The notes under the pieces: model-generated
The model's input: the letters and a program-made list of their open reading frames with translations, nothing else
Database searches by the model: none
What the model was told of the DNA's origin: nothing
Made by a program: the position numbers and the translations under genes
Origin: Tabrizicola soli
GTDB taxonomy: Bacteria; Pseudomonadota; Alphaproteobacteria; Rhodobacterales; Rhodobacteraceae
Reading direction: 5' to 3'
Length of the DNA stretch: 64,000 bases
NCBI RefSeq assembly: GCF_015999335.1
Contig: NZ_JAEACP010000019.1
Coordinates: 51,164 to 115,163, forward strand
In this document: piece after piece, positions 53,689-61,750 of the stretch
How the letters are laid out: every line of letters starts with the position of its first letter
Position numbering within the stretch: position 1 is the stretch's first letter

Positions 53689-54414
53689 ATGCGCGTCACG
53701 TCAATCCTGCTTGCCATCACTCTCGTCTTCGCTCCCGGCCTTTCCCCGGCGCAGGAGATTACCGAGGACCGGATCAGGGAACTGGTCGTCGAAACCTTGC
53801 GCGAGAACCCGGAGCTTGTGCTCGAGGCGCTTCAGACGCTGGAGGCACGCCAAGCAGAGGCCCAGGCCGCCGCTGCCGCCGCGACCCTGGCTGACGAGCG
53901 CACCCTGCTGGAGCGCGACCCCAACGCGCCGGTCCTCGGCAACCCGGAAGGCGACGTGACGGTGGTGGAGTTCTTCGATTACAACTGTCCCTACTGCAAA
54001 CGCGCGATGCCTGAAATCGACGCCCTGCTGGCCGAAGACGGAAACATCCGTCTTGTGCTTCGGGAGTGGCCCATACTCAGCGAAGGGTCAGCGATCGCGG
54101 CGCGGGCCGCTTTGGCCGCGCGGAAGCAGGGCAAGTATGCCGAATTGCACAATGCGTTGATGGGCGCACGCGCCAAGTTGGAGGAACAGTCGGTGCTGCG
54201 GATCGCGGGCGAGGTCGGGCTCGATGTCGAGCAGCTCAAGGCCGACATGCAATCGCCCGAGGTCGAGGAGCATATCGCCACGTCTATGCGACTGGCCGAG
54301 GCGCTCGGCTTCAACGGCACGCCGTCTTTTGTGGTAGGCGACCAGCTGATCCCCGGTTTCGTCGAGAAGGCGCAGCTTGCCGAAGCGGTGTCAGCGGCAC
54401 GGGCTGTCGAATGA
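53689..54414 (+). CDS. DsbA/BdbD-type periplasmic thiol protein
   Basis: The start is the ATG at 53689 (MRVTSILLAITLVFAPGLSPAQ, a signal peptide), giving 241 residues. A short coiled helix (RELVVETLRENPELVLEALQTLEARQAEAQAAAAAA) precedes the thioredoxin fold with active site DYNCPYCKRAMPEI and cis-Pro loop FNGTPSFVVGDQLIPGFV. The N-terminal helix suggests oligomerisation as in ScsC-type isomerases linked to copper tolerance. The MerR-like promoter upstream and the 4-bp overlap with the next gene define a two-gene unit. Confidence 0.9.
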   Translation: MRVTSILLAITLVFAPGLSPAQEITEDRIRELVVETLRENPELVLEALQTLEARQAEAQAAAAAATLADERTLLERDPNAPVLGNPEGDVTVVEFFDYNCPYCKRAMPEIDALLAEDGNIRLVLREWPILSEGSAIAARAALAARKQGKYAELHNALMGARAKLEEQSVLRIAGEVGLDVEQLKADMQSPEVEEHIATSMRLAEALGFNGTPSFVVGDQLIPGFVEKAQLAEAVSAARAVE

Positions 54415-55067
54415 GTGCCCGTATCCCACGCCTTCCTGTTATCCTTCTTTGGCGGCCCTTCCCGGTCAGAGTGACGGTCTTGGGCAGGATCGGAAAATCC
54501 GTCCTCGTGGCCGCGGTGTGGATCGGCCTTGCAGGGTTTGCTTGGGCGCATTCGTTCACCGTGAGCCTTCTGGTCGTCGGCGAGAACGTCGAGGAAAACC
54601 TTGCAGAGGCCGTCCGCGGTTTCCTGCTGGCAGCGGACGAACGGGACGGGCACGCCAACGAAACGTCCGACGGGCATCTCGGCGGGGTTGATGTGCAGAT
54701 CTTGCCGCTTCCACGAGATGCAGCCGGGCTGGTCGAAGGCCTGTTCGGCACGCCCGACGAGCCGACCGATGTCGTGATTGTCCTTGGCCTCGAACCTTTG
54801 GCCAGCGATGCCGCGCGTGCGTATCGGTCGGCAACTACGGTCTTGCAGCAGGCCGTTCCGCCGGACGGGTGGGACAGTGACGACGGAACCGACAGTTTCG
54901 TGTCGCGCTATCGGGTCGCTTATGGCGCGACGCCTGGTGTGATGGCGGCAACGGGGTATCATGCGGCTCGCAGGCTCGACGTCGCGATCAGACCTCTGGA
55001 CGGTGTGGTCCCGCAAGACGCGCTGGAAGACGGCTGGCGATCAACCGCCTCCGGTCTGCCCTGGTGA
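54411..55067 (+). CDS. Secreted protein resembling a periplasmic-binding fold
   Basis: The ATG at 54411 overlaps the DsbA stop. The 218-residue protein has an internal signal or anchor (LVAAVWIGLAGFAWAHS), then FTVSLLVVGENVEENLAEAVRGFLLAADERDGH, DVQILPLPRDAAGLVEGLFG, and FVSRYRVAYGATPGVMAATGYHAARRLDVAIRPLDG. The last part resembles the second lobe of type I periplasmic-binding proteins, but it is only half their usual length. Function is unknown; coupling to DsbA suggests a disulfide-dependent or redox role. Confidence 0.6.
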   Translation: MSARIPRLPVILLWRPFPVRVTVLGRIGKSVLVAAVWIGLAGFAWAHSFTVSLLVVGENVEENLAEAVRGFLLAADERDGHANETSDGHLGGVDVQILPLPRDAAGLVEGLFGTPDEPTDVVIVLGLEPLASDAARAYRSATTVLQQAVPPDGWDSDDGTDSFVSRYRVAYGATPGVMAATGYHAARRLDVAIRPLDGVVPQDALEDGWRSTASGLPW

Positions 55068-55129
55068 CCAAAGCACCAACAGTGCCAGGCGTCATTGGCA
55101 CTGGACAGACCTCAACCGGCTGATCGAGA

Positions 55130-55597
55130 TCAGGCTGCGGCGTAGCTCGTGAAGACACTGCCGCTGCCGTCCGTGCCGACGAGGATGACGTCATAGGCCT
55201 CGCGCTCGGTCTCGGGGCCCATGCCCGGCGACCCGTAGGGCATTCTGGGAACGGAGAGGCCGACGGCAGCAGGGCGTTCAGCCAAAAGCCGCCGGATGTC
55301 GGCAGCGGGCACATGCCCCTCGACCGTGTAGTCGCCGATGGTGGCGGTGTGGCATGAGGCGAGGGTCTCGGGAATGCCGCGCTCGCGCTTGAACGCCTCA
55401 AGCTCCTCGATGCTGCGTTCCTCGAAGGTCACGCGAAAGCCGCTGTCGCGTAGATGTCCGATCCACCCGTTGCAGCAAGGGCAGCCTGGATCCTTGACGA
55501 CGTGGATGCTTTCGTCACCCCCGGCAAGGGCCGGGGTTGCCGCAATTGCGGCCAGCCAAGGAACAGCGGCGAGAACCGTGCGCCGGGACAATGTCAT
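55130..55597 (-). CDS. DUF411 metal-binding protein, copy 1
   Basis: The 155-residue protein has a twin-arginine-like signal (MTLSRRTVLAAVPWLAAIAATPALA) and the DUF411 domain: HVVKDPGCPCCNGWIGHLRDSGF carries the CPCC site, with ASCHTATIGDYTVEGHVPAADIRRLL and the MPYGSPGM segment after. Members are secreted and often in copper or silver clusters. It stands alone on the reverse strand between convergent and tandem genes. A second copy is at 59040. Confidence 0.92.
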   Translation of the reverse strand: MTLSRRTVLAAVPWLAAIAATPALAGGDESIHVVKDPGCPCCNGWIGHLRDSGFRVTFEERSIEELEAFKRERGIPETLASCHTATIGDYTVEGHVPAADIRRLLAERPAAVGLSVPRMPYGSPGMGPETEREAYDVILVGTDGSGSVFTSYAAA

Positions 55598-55695
55598 GAT
55601 GTCGGCCTTTCAATGAGACTCTTCTGCAACCATAGCTCCGGGCGCATGAATTCGCGAGCAAAGTCTGGTGAACCCGGCCACCGATCACTGAAATG

Positions 55696-56307
55696 CTACT
55701 CTAGCCGCGGATCCCCGGCCTGGACCAGCAGAACGCCATGGTTCTCGTCGGCGTCATCGTCGGTGATTGTCCGTGTGGCGACGCCAGGCAACTCGGCAAA
55801 CGCCTGCATCATCCGCTTCGGATACCAGGTCATCGGCAGACTTTCAAAACCGGGCACGCCGTCGAGCACCCGCGACAGCGCGATGGTGCAGTTCGCCTTC
55901 GGCACCGCGCCATAGGCCATCGCCCGCTGCATGATCAGTGCCGCGACCTCGGGCGAAACCTCGACGGTCTGTTCAACCACGTCGTAGGTCTCGCGGGCGT
56001 GGTAGTCGATGTAGAAATCCACCATCTTCGGGGTGATCCCGTAGTGTACGTCGTTGCGTTCGGGCAGCCGGGGATGCCGCCAGGTGCCAGCCGGATCGAA
56101 CAGCACGCGCTGCGATCCGTTGATCAGCAGGCCCGCATGAGCACCCGCTCCGCTGCGTGTCGAGAGTACCGTGTAGAGCGTGACCGAGGTCGGGCCGGGA
56201 TGTTCGTAGCGCGCGGCGGCCACGGCCTCATCGGGTGCCCAGATCGGCTCGGCGCCGCAGGACGCCAGGCCAAGGATTGCCGCAAGGGCGAGGAGAAGCT
56301 TTTTCAT
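55696..56307 (-). CDS. Predicted lipoprotein of unknown function
   Basis: The start is the ATG at 56307 with a lipoprotein signal MKKLLLALAAILGLASCGAEP (lipobox LASC). The 203-residue mature protein contains TLYTVLSTRSGAGAHAGLLINGSQRVLFDPAGTWRHP, NDVHYGITPKMVDFYIDYHARETYDVV and ANCTIALSRVLDGVPGFESL. The pattern of a conserved His plus NC suggests a papain-like (NlpC/DUF4105-like) fold. It is divergent from leader candidate e. It may be a housekeeping envelope protein rather than metal-related. Confidence 0.7.
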   Translation of the reverse strand: MKKLLLALAAILGLASCGAEPIWAPDEAVAAARYEHPGPTSVTLYTVLSTRSGAGAHAGLLINGSQRVLFDPAGTWRHPRLPERNDVHYGITPKMVDFYIDYHARETYDVVEQTVEVSPEVAALIMQRAMAYGAVPKANCTIALSRVLDGVPGFESLPMTWYPKRMMQAFAELPGVATRTITDDDADENHGVLLVQAGDPRLE

Positions 56308-56495
56308 CGAGTCGCTGTCCCGCGTTTTCTTGCAGGTTCCGCGCAATTGCGATGGATACCAGTAAACTCTGCGACAGTGCGACGGAGGATTTGGAAACGC
56401 GGCATTGATGCCGCAGACATTCGAGGCCGGGTGCCGATCAGGGACACCGAACTGTCAGATGACGGGAGCAGCCAATCCTGATAGATACATAAATC

Positions 56496-56852
56496 ATGGC
56501 TTTGTCGTCGTTTCGCATGCGTGTCCTGATCCTCGCCGCATATCTGGTCGCGGCGATCCTGCCCGTACTGGCACTGGGCGAAGGACGGCAGCAGTTCCAG
56601 GACGACCATGCACAGATGATGGCCATGGCCGGTCATCTTGCGCAGATGCCGGGGATGGGCGGTGCGGACGACGTGACCCAACAGTTGCTCTGTCAGCAAC
56701 ACTGCATGTTCGCCGCCGCGGCCTTTCCTGCGCCGGACCGGGTTCCGGAAACTGTCGCGCGGTCTTCCGATGGTGAGGTTGGTATCGTCATGCTTCCCAC
56801 CTCGCTGGCCATTCCGCCCCCGGGGCGGCCTCCCAAGATCGCCGTGATCTGA
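56496..56852 (+). CDS. Small secreted Cys/Met protein with terminal PP motif (CruR-like leader candidate e)
   Basis: The 118-residue ORF has a signal segment (RVLILAAYLVAAILPVLALG), a His/Met region (HAQMMAMAGHLAQMPGM), a Cys pair in LLCQQHCMF, 36 residues, then IPPPGRPPKIAVI. It is the first gene before the multicopper oxidase, 66 bp upstream. Its Cys-x3-Cys is the tightest of the five leader candidates. It fits CruR-like sensing of copper by the nascent chain; a periplasmic copper binder is the alternative. Confidence 0.6.
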   Translation: MALSSFRMRVLILAAYLVAAILPVLALGEGRQQFQDDHAQMMAMAGHLAQMPGMGGADDVTQQLLCQQHCMFAAAAFPAPDRVPETVARSSDGEVGIVMLPTSLAIPPPGRPPKIAVI

Positions 56853-56918
56853 GCCTACGGTTCTGGCATTCGCCGGGGACCATTTGTCCAATTCACGACA
56901 CGATACAGGAGAATTCGC

Positions 56919-58394
56919 ATGTCGCCCCTTTCTCGCCGCGGCTTTCTGGCCGCTTCTGCGGCCACGGCCGCTTCACTGGTGCTTCCCGCACGGGTCTGGG
57001 CCCAGTCCGGCCGAATGTCGCTGACCGCCACCACCCGCACCATCGACGTGCGGGGGAGAGCCGCAACCGTCTGGGGGCTTCTGGACGGCGCTGGCCGGTC
57101 CGGCCTTGTTCTCGATCCGGGCCAGGCTTTCGCCGTCGATCTGACAAACACGCTTGGCGAGGCGACGATCATCCACTGGCACGGGCAGATTCCGCCGAAC
57201 GCGCAGGACGGCGTCCCCGACCTGCCGATGCCGGTCCTTCAACCCGGCGAAACCCGGGCCTACGATTTCGCGGCGCGACCGGGCACGCACTGGATGCATG
57301 CCCACATCCCGGCGCATGAGATGATGCTGCTTGCAGCACCTCTGGTCGTGCGGCGTCCCGAGGACGTTGCTGCCGACCGGCAGGAGGTGACGCTGTTCCT
57401 GCACGACTTCGCGTTCAAACCGCCCGCCGAGGTCCTGGCAGAGATCACCGGCGGTGCATCCATGGCCGGAATGGACCACGGCCAGATGGGGCAGGGCGGC
57501 ATGGACCATTCCGGAATGGACATGGGTGCGATGGGTCAGGGGGACATGATGGCGATGCCGGGCATGGACGGCATGGCGATGGACCTGAACGACTACAACT
57601 TCGACGCCTATCTCGCCAACGACCGCACACTGGACGACCCCGAAGTGGTTCAGATCGACAAGGGCGGGCGGGTCCTTGTCCGTATCATCAACGCTGCGGC
57701 GGCGACGGTTTTCTGGATCGATACCGGCATCCTGCCGGGGCGGCTGGTAGCGGTCGATGGCGAGCCAGTGCAGCCCCTGCCCGGCAGCCGCTTTGGCGTC
57801 GCAATGGGCCAGCGGCTGGACGTCGAACTGGATGTGCCGAGTGATGGCGGGGCCTTCCCGATCCTTGCCCTGCGCGAAGGTGCCAAGGAAAGGACGGGTG
57901 TCATCCTTGCCACGCCGGGCGCGGCGGTGACCAGGATCGCCGAGATGTCGGAGGCCGACCATCCCGCCTTCAGCGGCGATCTGGCGCAGGAGGCCGCCCT
58001 GCGCGCCGTCACCCCGTTGCCCGAACGCGCGCCAGCCTCGCAGCCGATGCTGATGTTGGGCGGCTCAATGATGCCCTATATTTGGACGATCAACGGGCAG
58101 ACCTGGGGCACCCACGTTCCCGTCACGGCGAAGACCGGCGACCGGGTCGAGATCATGTTTCACAACATGTCGATGATGGCGCATCCGATGCACCTGCACG
58201 GTCACGCCTTCCAGGTGGTGGGTATCGGCATGGACCGGATCGCGGGGGCGGTGCGCGACACGGTGCATGTGCCGCCGATGGGCATGGTGACGGTTGCGGT
58301 GGACGCGGGCGAGGTGGCGCGGTGGATGCTGCACTGCCACCACATGCCGCATCTCTCGACCGGCATGATGACCGAGTTCGCGGTGTCGGCCTGA
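56919..58394 (+). CDS. Multicopper oxidase (CopA/CueO/laccase type)
   Basis: The 491-residue enzyme has a twin-arginine signal (LSRRGFLAASAATAASLVLPARVWA). Copper ligands are present: IIHWHGQ, GTHWMHAHIPAHEM, HPMHLHGHAF and the type 1 site MLHCHHMPHLSTGMM. A Met/His-rich insert lies at about 179-222 (AGMDHGQM, GMDHSGMDMG, MPGMDGMAM), as in CueO, and probably binds Cu(I) substrate. It oxidises periplasmic Cu(I) to Cu(II). AGGAG precedes the ATG. It follows leader e and precedes a TlpA-type thioredoxin. Confidence 0.94.
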   Translation: MSPLSRRGFLAASAATAASLVLPARVWAQSGRMSLTATTRTIDVRGRAATVWGLLDGAGRSGLVLDPGQAFAVDLTNTLGEATIIHWHGQIPPNAQDGVPDLPMPVLQPGETRAYDFAARPGTHWMHAHIPAHEMMLLAAPLVVRRPEDVAADRQEVTLFLHDFAFKPPAEVLAEITGGASMAGMDHGQMGQGGMDHSGMDMGAMGQGDMMAMPGMDGMAMDLNDYNFDAYLANDRTLDDPEVVQIDKGGRVLVRIINAAAATVFWIDTGILPGRLVAVDGEPVQPLPGSRFGVAMGQRLDVELDVPSDGGAFPILALREGAKERTGVILATPGAAVTRIAEMSEADHPAFSGDLAQEAALRAVTPLPERAPASQPMLMLGGSMMPYIWTINGQTWGTHVPVTAKTGDRVEIMFHNMSMMAHPMHLHGHAFQVVGIGMDRIAGAVRDTVHVPPMGMVTVAVDAGEVARWMLHCHHMPHLSTGMMTEFAVSA

Positions 58395-58455
58395 CGCACG
58401 CCCGGACCCGCAGCCTGTATGCGGGTCCGGGCCCTTTCCCGGAGAGAGCGGACCC

Positions 58456-58977
58456 ATGCCAACACTTATCGGCCGCCGTGCCGTCCTTGGTGCACTCGCC
58501 GCGCCCTTCCTTGCAGGGTCTGCCGAGGCTCGCCCACCCTTCCGGCTGCTCAAGGATCCGCAACCGCTGCTGTCTCCGCCGATCCTTGACGAAGCTGGCA
58601 CTACGCGGAAACTCGACGACTTCGCCGGCCGGGTGATGCTCTTGAACATCTGGGCGACCTGGTGCCCGCCCTGCAGGGAAGAAATGCCGACACTTGACCG
58701 GCTCCAGTCCCGGCTGGGCGGTGCGGATTTCGCGGTGCTGCCGCTGTGCATCGACGACGCGGGGATCGGCAGGGGGCGACGCTTCTACGACGAGATCGGC
58801 ATCGTCGATCTGCCGCTCTATTGGGCCGAAGCCCTTCGGGTTCAGCTAGCCCTTGCCTTCATCGGCCTGCCGACAACCCTTCTGATCGACCGGCAGACCC
58901 GGGAGATCGGACGCCTTCAAGGTCCGTACGCATGGGACAGCGAGGACGCCGTAGACCAGATCGTCGGTGCCCTCTGA
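58456..58977 (+). CDS. TlpA/ResA-like periplasmic thioredoxin
   Basis: The 173-residue protein has an N-terminal signal or anchor (GRRAVLGALAAPFLAGSAEA) and a thioredoxin fold with LNIWATWCPPCREEMPTLDRL and cis-Pro FIGLPTTLLIDRQTREIGRLQG. The WCPPC site marks the TlpA/ResA family, which reduces disulfides in cytochrome maturation or CuA assembly. It is 61 bp after the multicopper oxidase and convergent with the second DUF411 gene. Confidence 0.88.
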   Translation: MPTLIGRRAVLGALAAPFLAGSAEARPPFRLLKDPQPLLSPPILDEAGTTRKLDDFAGRVMLLNIWATWCPPCREEMPTLDRLQSRLGGADFAVLPLCIDDAGIGRGRRFYDEIGIVDLPLYWAEALRVQLALAFIGLPTTLLIDRQTREIGRLQGPYAWDSEDAVDQIVGAL

Positions 58978-59039
58978 GGGATAAGTCGGTGTTGGTCGAA
59001 GACCGTCTGCCAAAGATCGGACCCCGGGCGGATGTGATT

Positions 59040-59516
59040 TCAGGCCGCAGGATAGCTGGTGAAAATCTCCAGTTCTCCATCGCGCCGGATCAGCAGCACG
59101 TCGTAGGCATCGCGGCTGTCCTCGGACCCCATCCCGGGCGAGCCGTAGGGCATGTCGGGCACCGCAAGTCCGACCGCATCGGGGCGTTCGGCCAGCAGCC
59201 GCCGGATGTCTGCAGCAGGAACATGGCCTTCAAGCGCATAGCCGTCGACCACACCCGTATGGCAGGAGAAGGCCTTCGCCGGGACGCCTTGGTCCATCTT
59301 GAAGCGGATCAGCAGCGTTCCCATCGACACTTCGTCCGTCACGGTGAAGCCTTGCGCGCGCAGGTAATCGACCCAGGCTTCGCAGCATTCACAGCCGCGT
59401 CCCTTGACGACATGGATCGGTGGTTCCGCTTGCGACCAGGCGGCACGCCCTTGGAGCGCGACGCCCGCCGCTGCCGCAAGCATCAGGTTGCGGCGTCCGA
59501 TGTGGTGTCCGCTCAT
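59040..59516 (-). CDS. DUF411 metal-binding protein, copy 2
   Basis: The 158-residue protein begins MSGHHIGRRNLMLAAAAGVALQGRAAW, a twin-arginine-like signal, and has HVVKGRGCECCEAWVDYLRAQGFTV. The metal site is CECC, against CPCC in copy 1. Later text (CHTGVVDGYALEGHVPAADIRRLLAERPDAVGLAVPDMPYGSPGMG) is closely similar to copy 1, so the two are paralogues. It is the last gene of the SCO-PCuAC-SCO-M23 operon, overlapping the M23 stop by 4 bp. Confidence 0.92.
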   Translation of the reverse strand: MSGHHIGRRNLMLAAAAGVALQGRAAWSQAEPPIHVVKGRGCECCEAWVDYLRAQGFTVTDEVSMGTLLIRFKMDQGVPAKAFSCHTGVVDGYALEGHVPAADIRRLLAERPDAVGLAVPDMPYGSPGMGSEDSRDAYDVLLIRRDGELEIFTSYPAA

Positions 59517-60676
59517 CCCTGATCCCCTTCAACCAAAGCTGCAAAGCCCGTCTCGCGGCGCCAGGTCGCCAGCGCATCAAGATCCTGCGCCGAAGCAATC
59601 TCGCGTTCCGGCAGTGCTTCGCGGTCCGTCGGATCGACCGGCCGACCGTCAACGCGCACCTCGTAGTGCAGGTTCGGGCCGCTGACGAGGCCCGTCGCGC
59701 CAACGGCACCGATGCTGTCACCGGCCTTGACCCGCGTGCCTTCCCGCACATCTTCGGCAATCTCGGACAGATGGGCATAGCGTGTCACAACCCCGCCGCC
59801 GTGGTCGATGTCGATGGTCAGGCCATAGCCCCGGATCGTACCGGCAAAGACGACGCGCCCTGCGCCGGTGGCCGAGACTTCGGTTCCGACCGGAGCGGCA
59901 TAGTCGATCCCGGTATGCATCCGCACGCCCCCAAGAACAGGGTGGTTGCGTCGCCCGAAGACGGAAGACAGCCGGGCACCGAGGATCGGCGCGGCGGACC
60001 GCTGCACGGCTTCCCCGTCCTCGAACACGATGACGGGACCTGCTGCATCCGTGGCGACGAGTTCAAGTACCCGGTCTGCAAGTTCCAGTCGCGCATAGTT
60101 CAGCCGTGGCTCGCCCGCGATGCTGCCGTCAGGAAGCTGGTCTTCCTGCCAGACCAGTGCAAAAGTTTCGCCGCCCTGCAAGTCGCGCCGGAAGTCGACC
60201 TGGCCCGCGAGGAGCGCAGTCAGGTCCACGGCGAAGCGTTCCGGCGCGTTGCGCGCAACGAGGGCTTCGTAAAGCGTGCCGTCAAGCACAAGCGTTTCCC
60301 GCCGGTCCGTTTCACGGATTGGCGGATCAAGCCGCGCGGCTCCAACGGGGCCGTCGAAGGTCAGCACAATCTCGACGCCATCTTCCACGAAGAGCGACAT
60401 GCGTGTCAGGCTCGCCGGATCGCCCGATGTGGCCGTCCACTCGATGCGATGGCCTGGCCGCAGGTCGGTGAGGTCGTAAACCCCCGCGAGAGCCAAGGCG
60501 GCCTCTGCCCGGATCCCGGCAGGGACACCCGCATGACCGAGCACACTGTCGAGCGTGTCGCCGGAGGCAATCGTCGCTTCGAACACGGCGGGAAGATGCG
60601 CGGTCGGCGTGTCGGCTGCAGCCTGCAACGGCACGAGGGAGGCGGCGGCAAGGACTATGAGGGCAGAGCGGATCAT
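59513..60676 (-). CDS. M23-family peptidase-like envelope protein
   Basis: The ATG at 60676 gives 387 residues with a signal peptide (MIRSALIVLAAASLVPLQAAA), a LysM-like/OapA region (ATIASGDTLDSVLGHAGV) and an M23 domain: VRMHTGIDYAAPVGTEVSATGAGRVVFAG, YAHLSEIAEDVREGTRV, then GLVSGPNLHYEVRVDGRPVDP. The HxxxD zinc motif is present, but the usual HxH is NLH, so one active-site His is replaced by Asn. Activity may be reduced or regulatory. It lies between a SCO protein and DUF411 in one operon. Confidence 0.85.
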   Translation of the reverse strand: MIRSALIVLAAASLVPLQAAADTPTAHLPAVFEATIASGDTLDSVLGHAGVPAGIRAEAALALAGVYDLTDLRPGHRIEWTATSGDPASLTRMSLFVEDGVEIVLTFDGPVGAARLDPPIRETDRRETLVLDGTLYEALVARNAPERFAVDLTALLAGQVDFRRDLQGGETFALVWQEDQLPDGSIAGEPRLNYARLELADRVLELVATDAAGPVIVFEDGEAVQRSAAPILGARLSSVFGRRNHPVLGGVRMHTGIDYAAPVGTEVSATGAGRVVFAGTIRGYGLTIDIDHGGGVVTRYAHLSEIAEDVREGTRVKAGDSIGAVGATGLVSGPNLHYEVRVDGRPVDPTDREALPEREIASAQDLDALATWRRETGFAALVEGDQG

Positions 60677-60692
60677 CTGGCAGAATGACCTT

Positions 60693-61295
60693 TCAACTGA
60701 GGGTTCGGCGGATCTTCGGAACGGCAAAGCGCCGGTCCTCGTGGAAGTCGATGATGCTGGCAAAGCGTCCGTCCGGGTGGAACAGGAACACACCGGCGGT
60801 GTGGTCCATCGTGTAGTCACCATCGTCCCGCGGCACGCGCGCGTATTTCACCCGGAAATCGGCGGCAGCTTTCTCGACCTGTTCGGCGGACCCTGTCAAC
60901 CCGATGATGCGCGGATCGAAGTTGCTCACGTAGTCGGCGAGGGCCTCCGGCGTATCGCGGTCGGGGTCGACCGTGATCAGGGCCACGACCAGCCGGTCGG
61001 CGTCGGGCCCCAGTTCCTCAAGCCAGAGCGAGATGTCGCTTAGTGTCGTCGGACAGACATCCGGGCACCAAGTGAAGCCGAAGAAGGCCATGACCGGGCG
61101 ACCGACCCAGTCCAAAGGCCTGACGGGTTGTCCGCGGTGGTCAGTGAGATCCCAGTCCATGTCACCGACAGGCAGGGGCAACAAGGCGTTCCCGCGCTGC
61201 CGGTCACGTGTCCGCCACGCGCCAACCCCCAGCATGAAGGCGACAGCCGCGCCTGTGGCCCCCAGGCCTAGGATCACTGCCCGGCGTCGCTGCAA
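60693..61295 (-). CDS. SCO1/SenC copper chaperone, copy 1
   Basis: A TTG at 61295 with GGAGGG six bases upstream is the best start (an internal GTG at 61277 lacks a ribosome site), giving 200 residues and a 22-bp overlap with PCuAC. After an N-terminal anchor (AVILGLGATGAAVAFMLGVGAW) comes the SCO domain: FFGFTWCPDVCPTTLSDI with the CxxxC copper site and the ligand His in DYTMDHTAGVFLF. SCO proteins insert copper into CuA and act as thiol-redox proteins in the periplasm. Confidence 0.92.
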   Translation of the reverse strand: MQRRRAVILGLGATGAAVAFMLGVGAWRTRDRQRGNALLPLPVGDMDWDLTDHRGQPVRPLDWVGRPVMAFFGFTWCPDVCPTTLSDISLWLEELGPDADRLVVALITVDPDRDTPEALADYVSNFDPRIIGLTGSAEQVEKAAADFRVKYARVPRDDGDYTMDHTAGVFLFHPDGRFASIIDFHEDRRFAVPKIRRTLS

Positions 61296-61747
61296 TCCGG
61301 ACCCTCCGCGCGCAGGGACAGCACGTCGGCATCGACCGTCACGTCGCCCGCATTCTCGAAGGTCAGGGTGACGGGGAACCGGTCACCCTCCTTCAGCGCT
61401 GTGGCCAGACCCATCAGCATGCCGTGGTAGGCGCCGGGGGACAGCGCCACGGTCTCGCCCGCCGGAACCGGGATCGACATCGCGTGCGGCATTGAAGCGA
61501 TGCCGTCGGTGACGACGGTCTCGTGAAGCATCGGCATGGTCGCGGCCGGCGTCGTGATGCCGATAAGGGCGTCGTCTGTGCTACCTCCGTTCGTGATCTC
61601 GACATAGAACACCGCCGGGCGATCCGCGCCAATGGTCGCCTTGGACCAGGCGTGTTCTATGGTGAGGTCGCCGACCGTAAACGTCCCGCAGGCGAAGGCG
61701 GCAGGGGCGGCGAGGAGCAGGGCCGTGGAAAGGAACAATGATTTCAT
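61274..61747 (-). CDS. PCuAC periplasmic copper chaperone (DUF461)
   Basis: The 157-residue protein has a signal peptide (MKSLFLSTALLLAAPAAFA) and the Cu(I) site H(M)x10Mx21HxM: MLHETVVTDGIASM followed by AYHGMLMG. It delivers copper to oxidase subunit II or SCO. Its place between two SCO genes is the usual one. A C-terminal Cys (GPDCSDAGQ) and N-terminal Cys (AFACGTF) could form a disulfide or extra ligand. Confidence 0.93.
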   Translation of the reverse strand: MKSLFLSTALLLAAPAAFACGTFTVGDLTIEHAWSKATIGADRPAVFYVEITNGGSTDDALIGITTPAATMPMLHETVVTDGIASMPHAMSIPVPAGETVALSPGAYHGMLMGLATALKEGDRFPVTLTFENAGDVTVDADVLSLRAEGPDCSDAGQ

Positions 61748-61750
61748 TTG

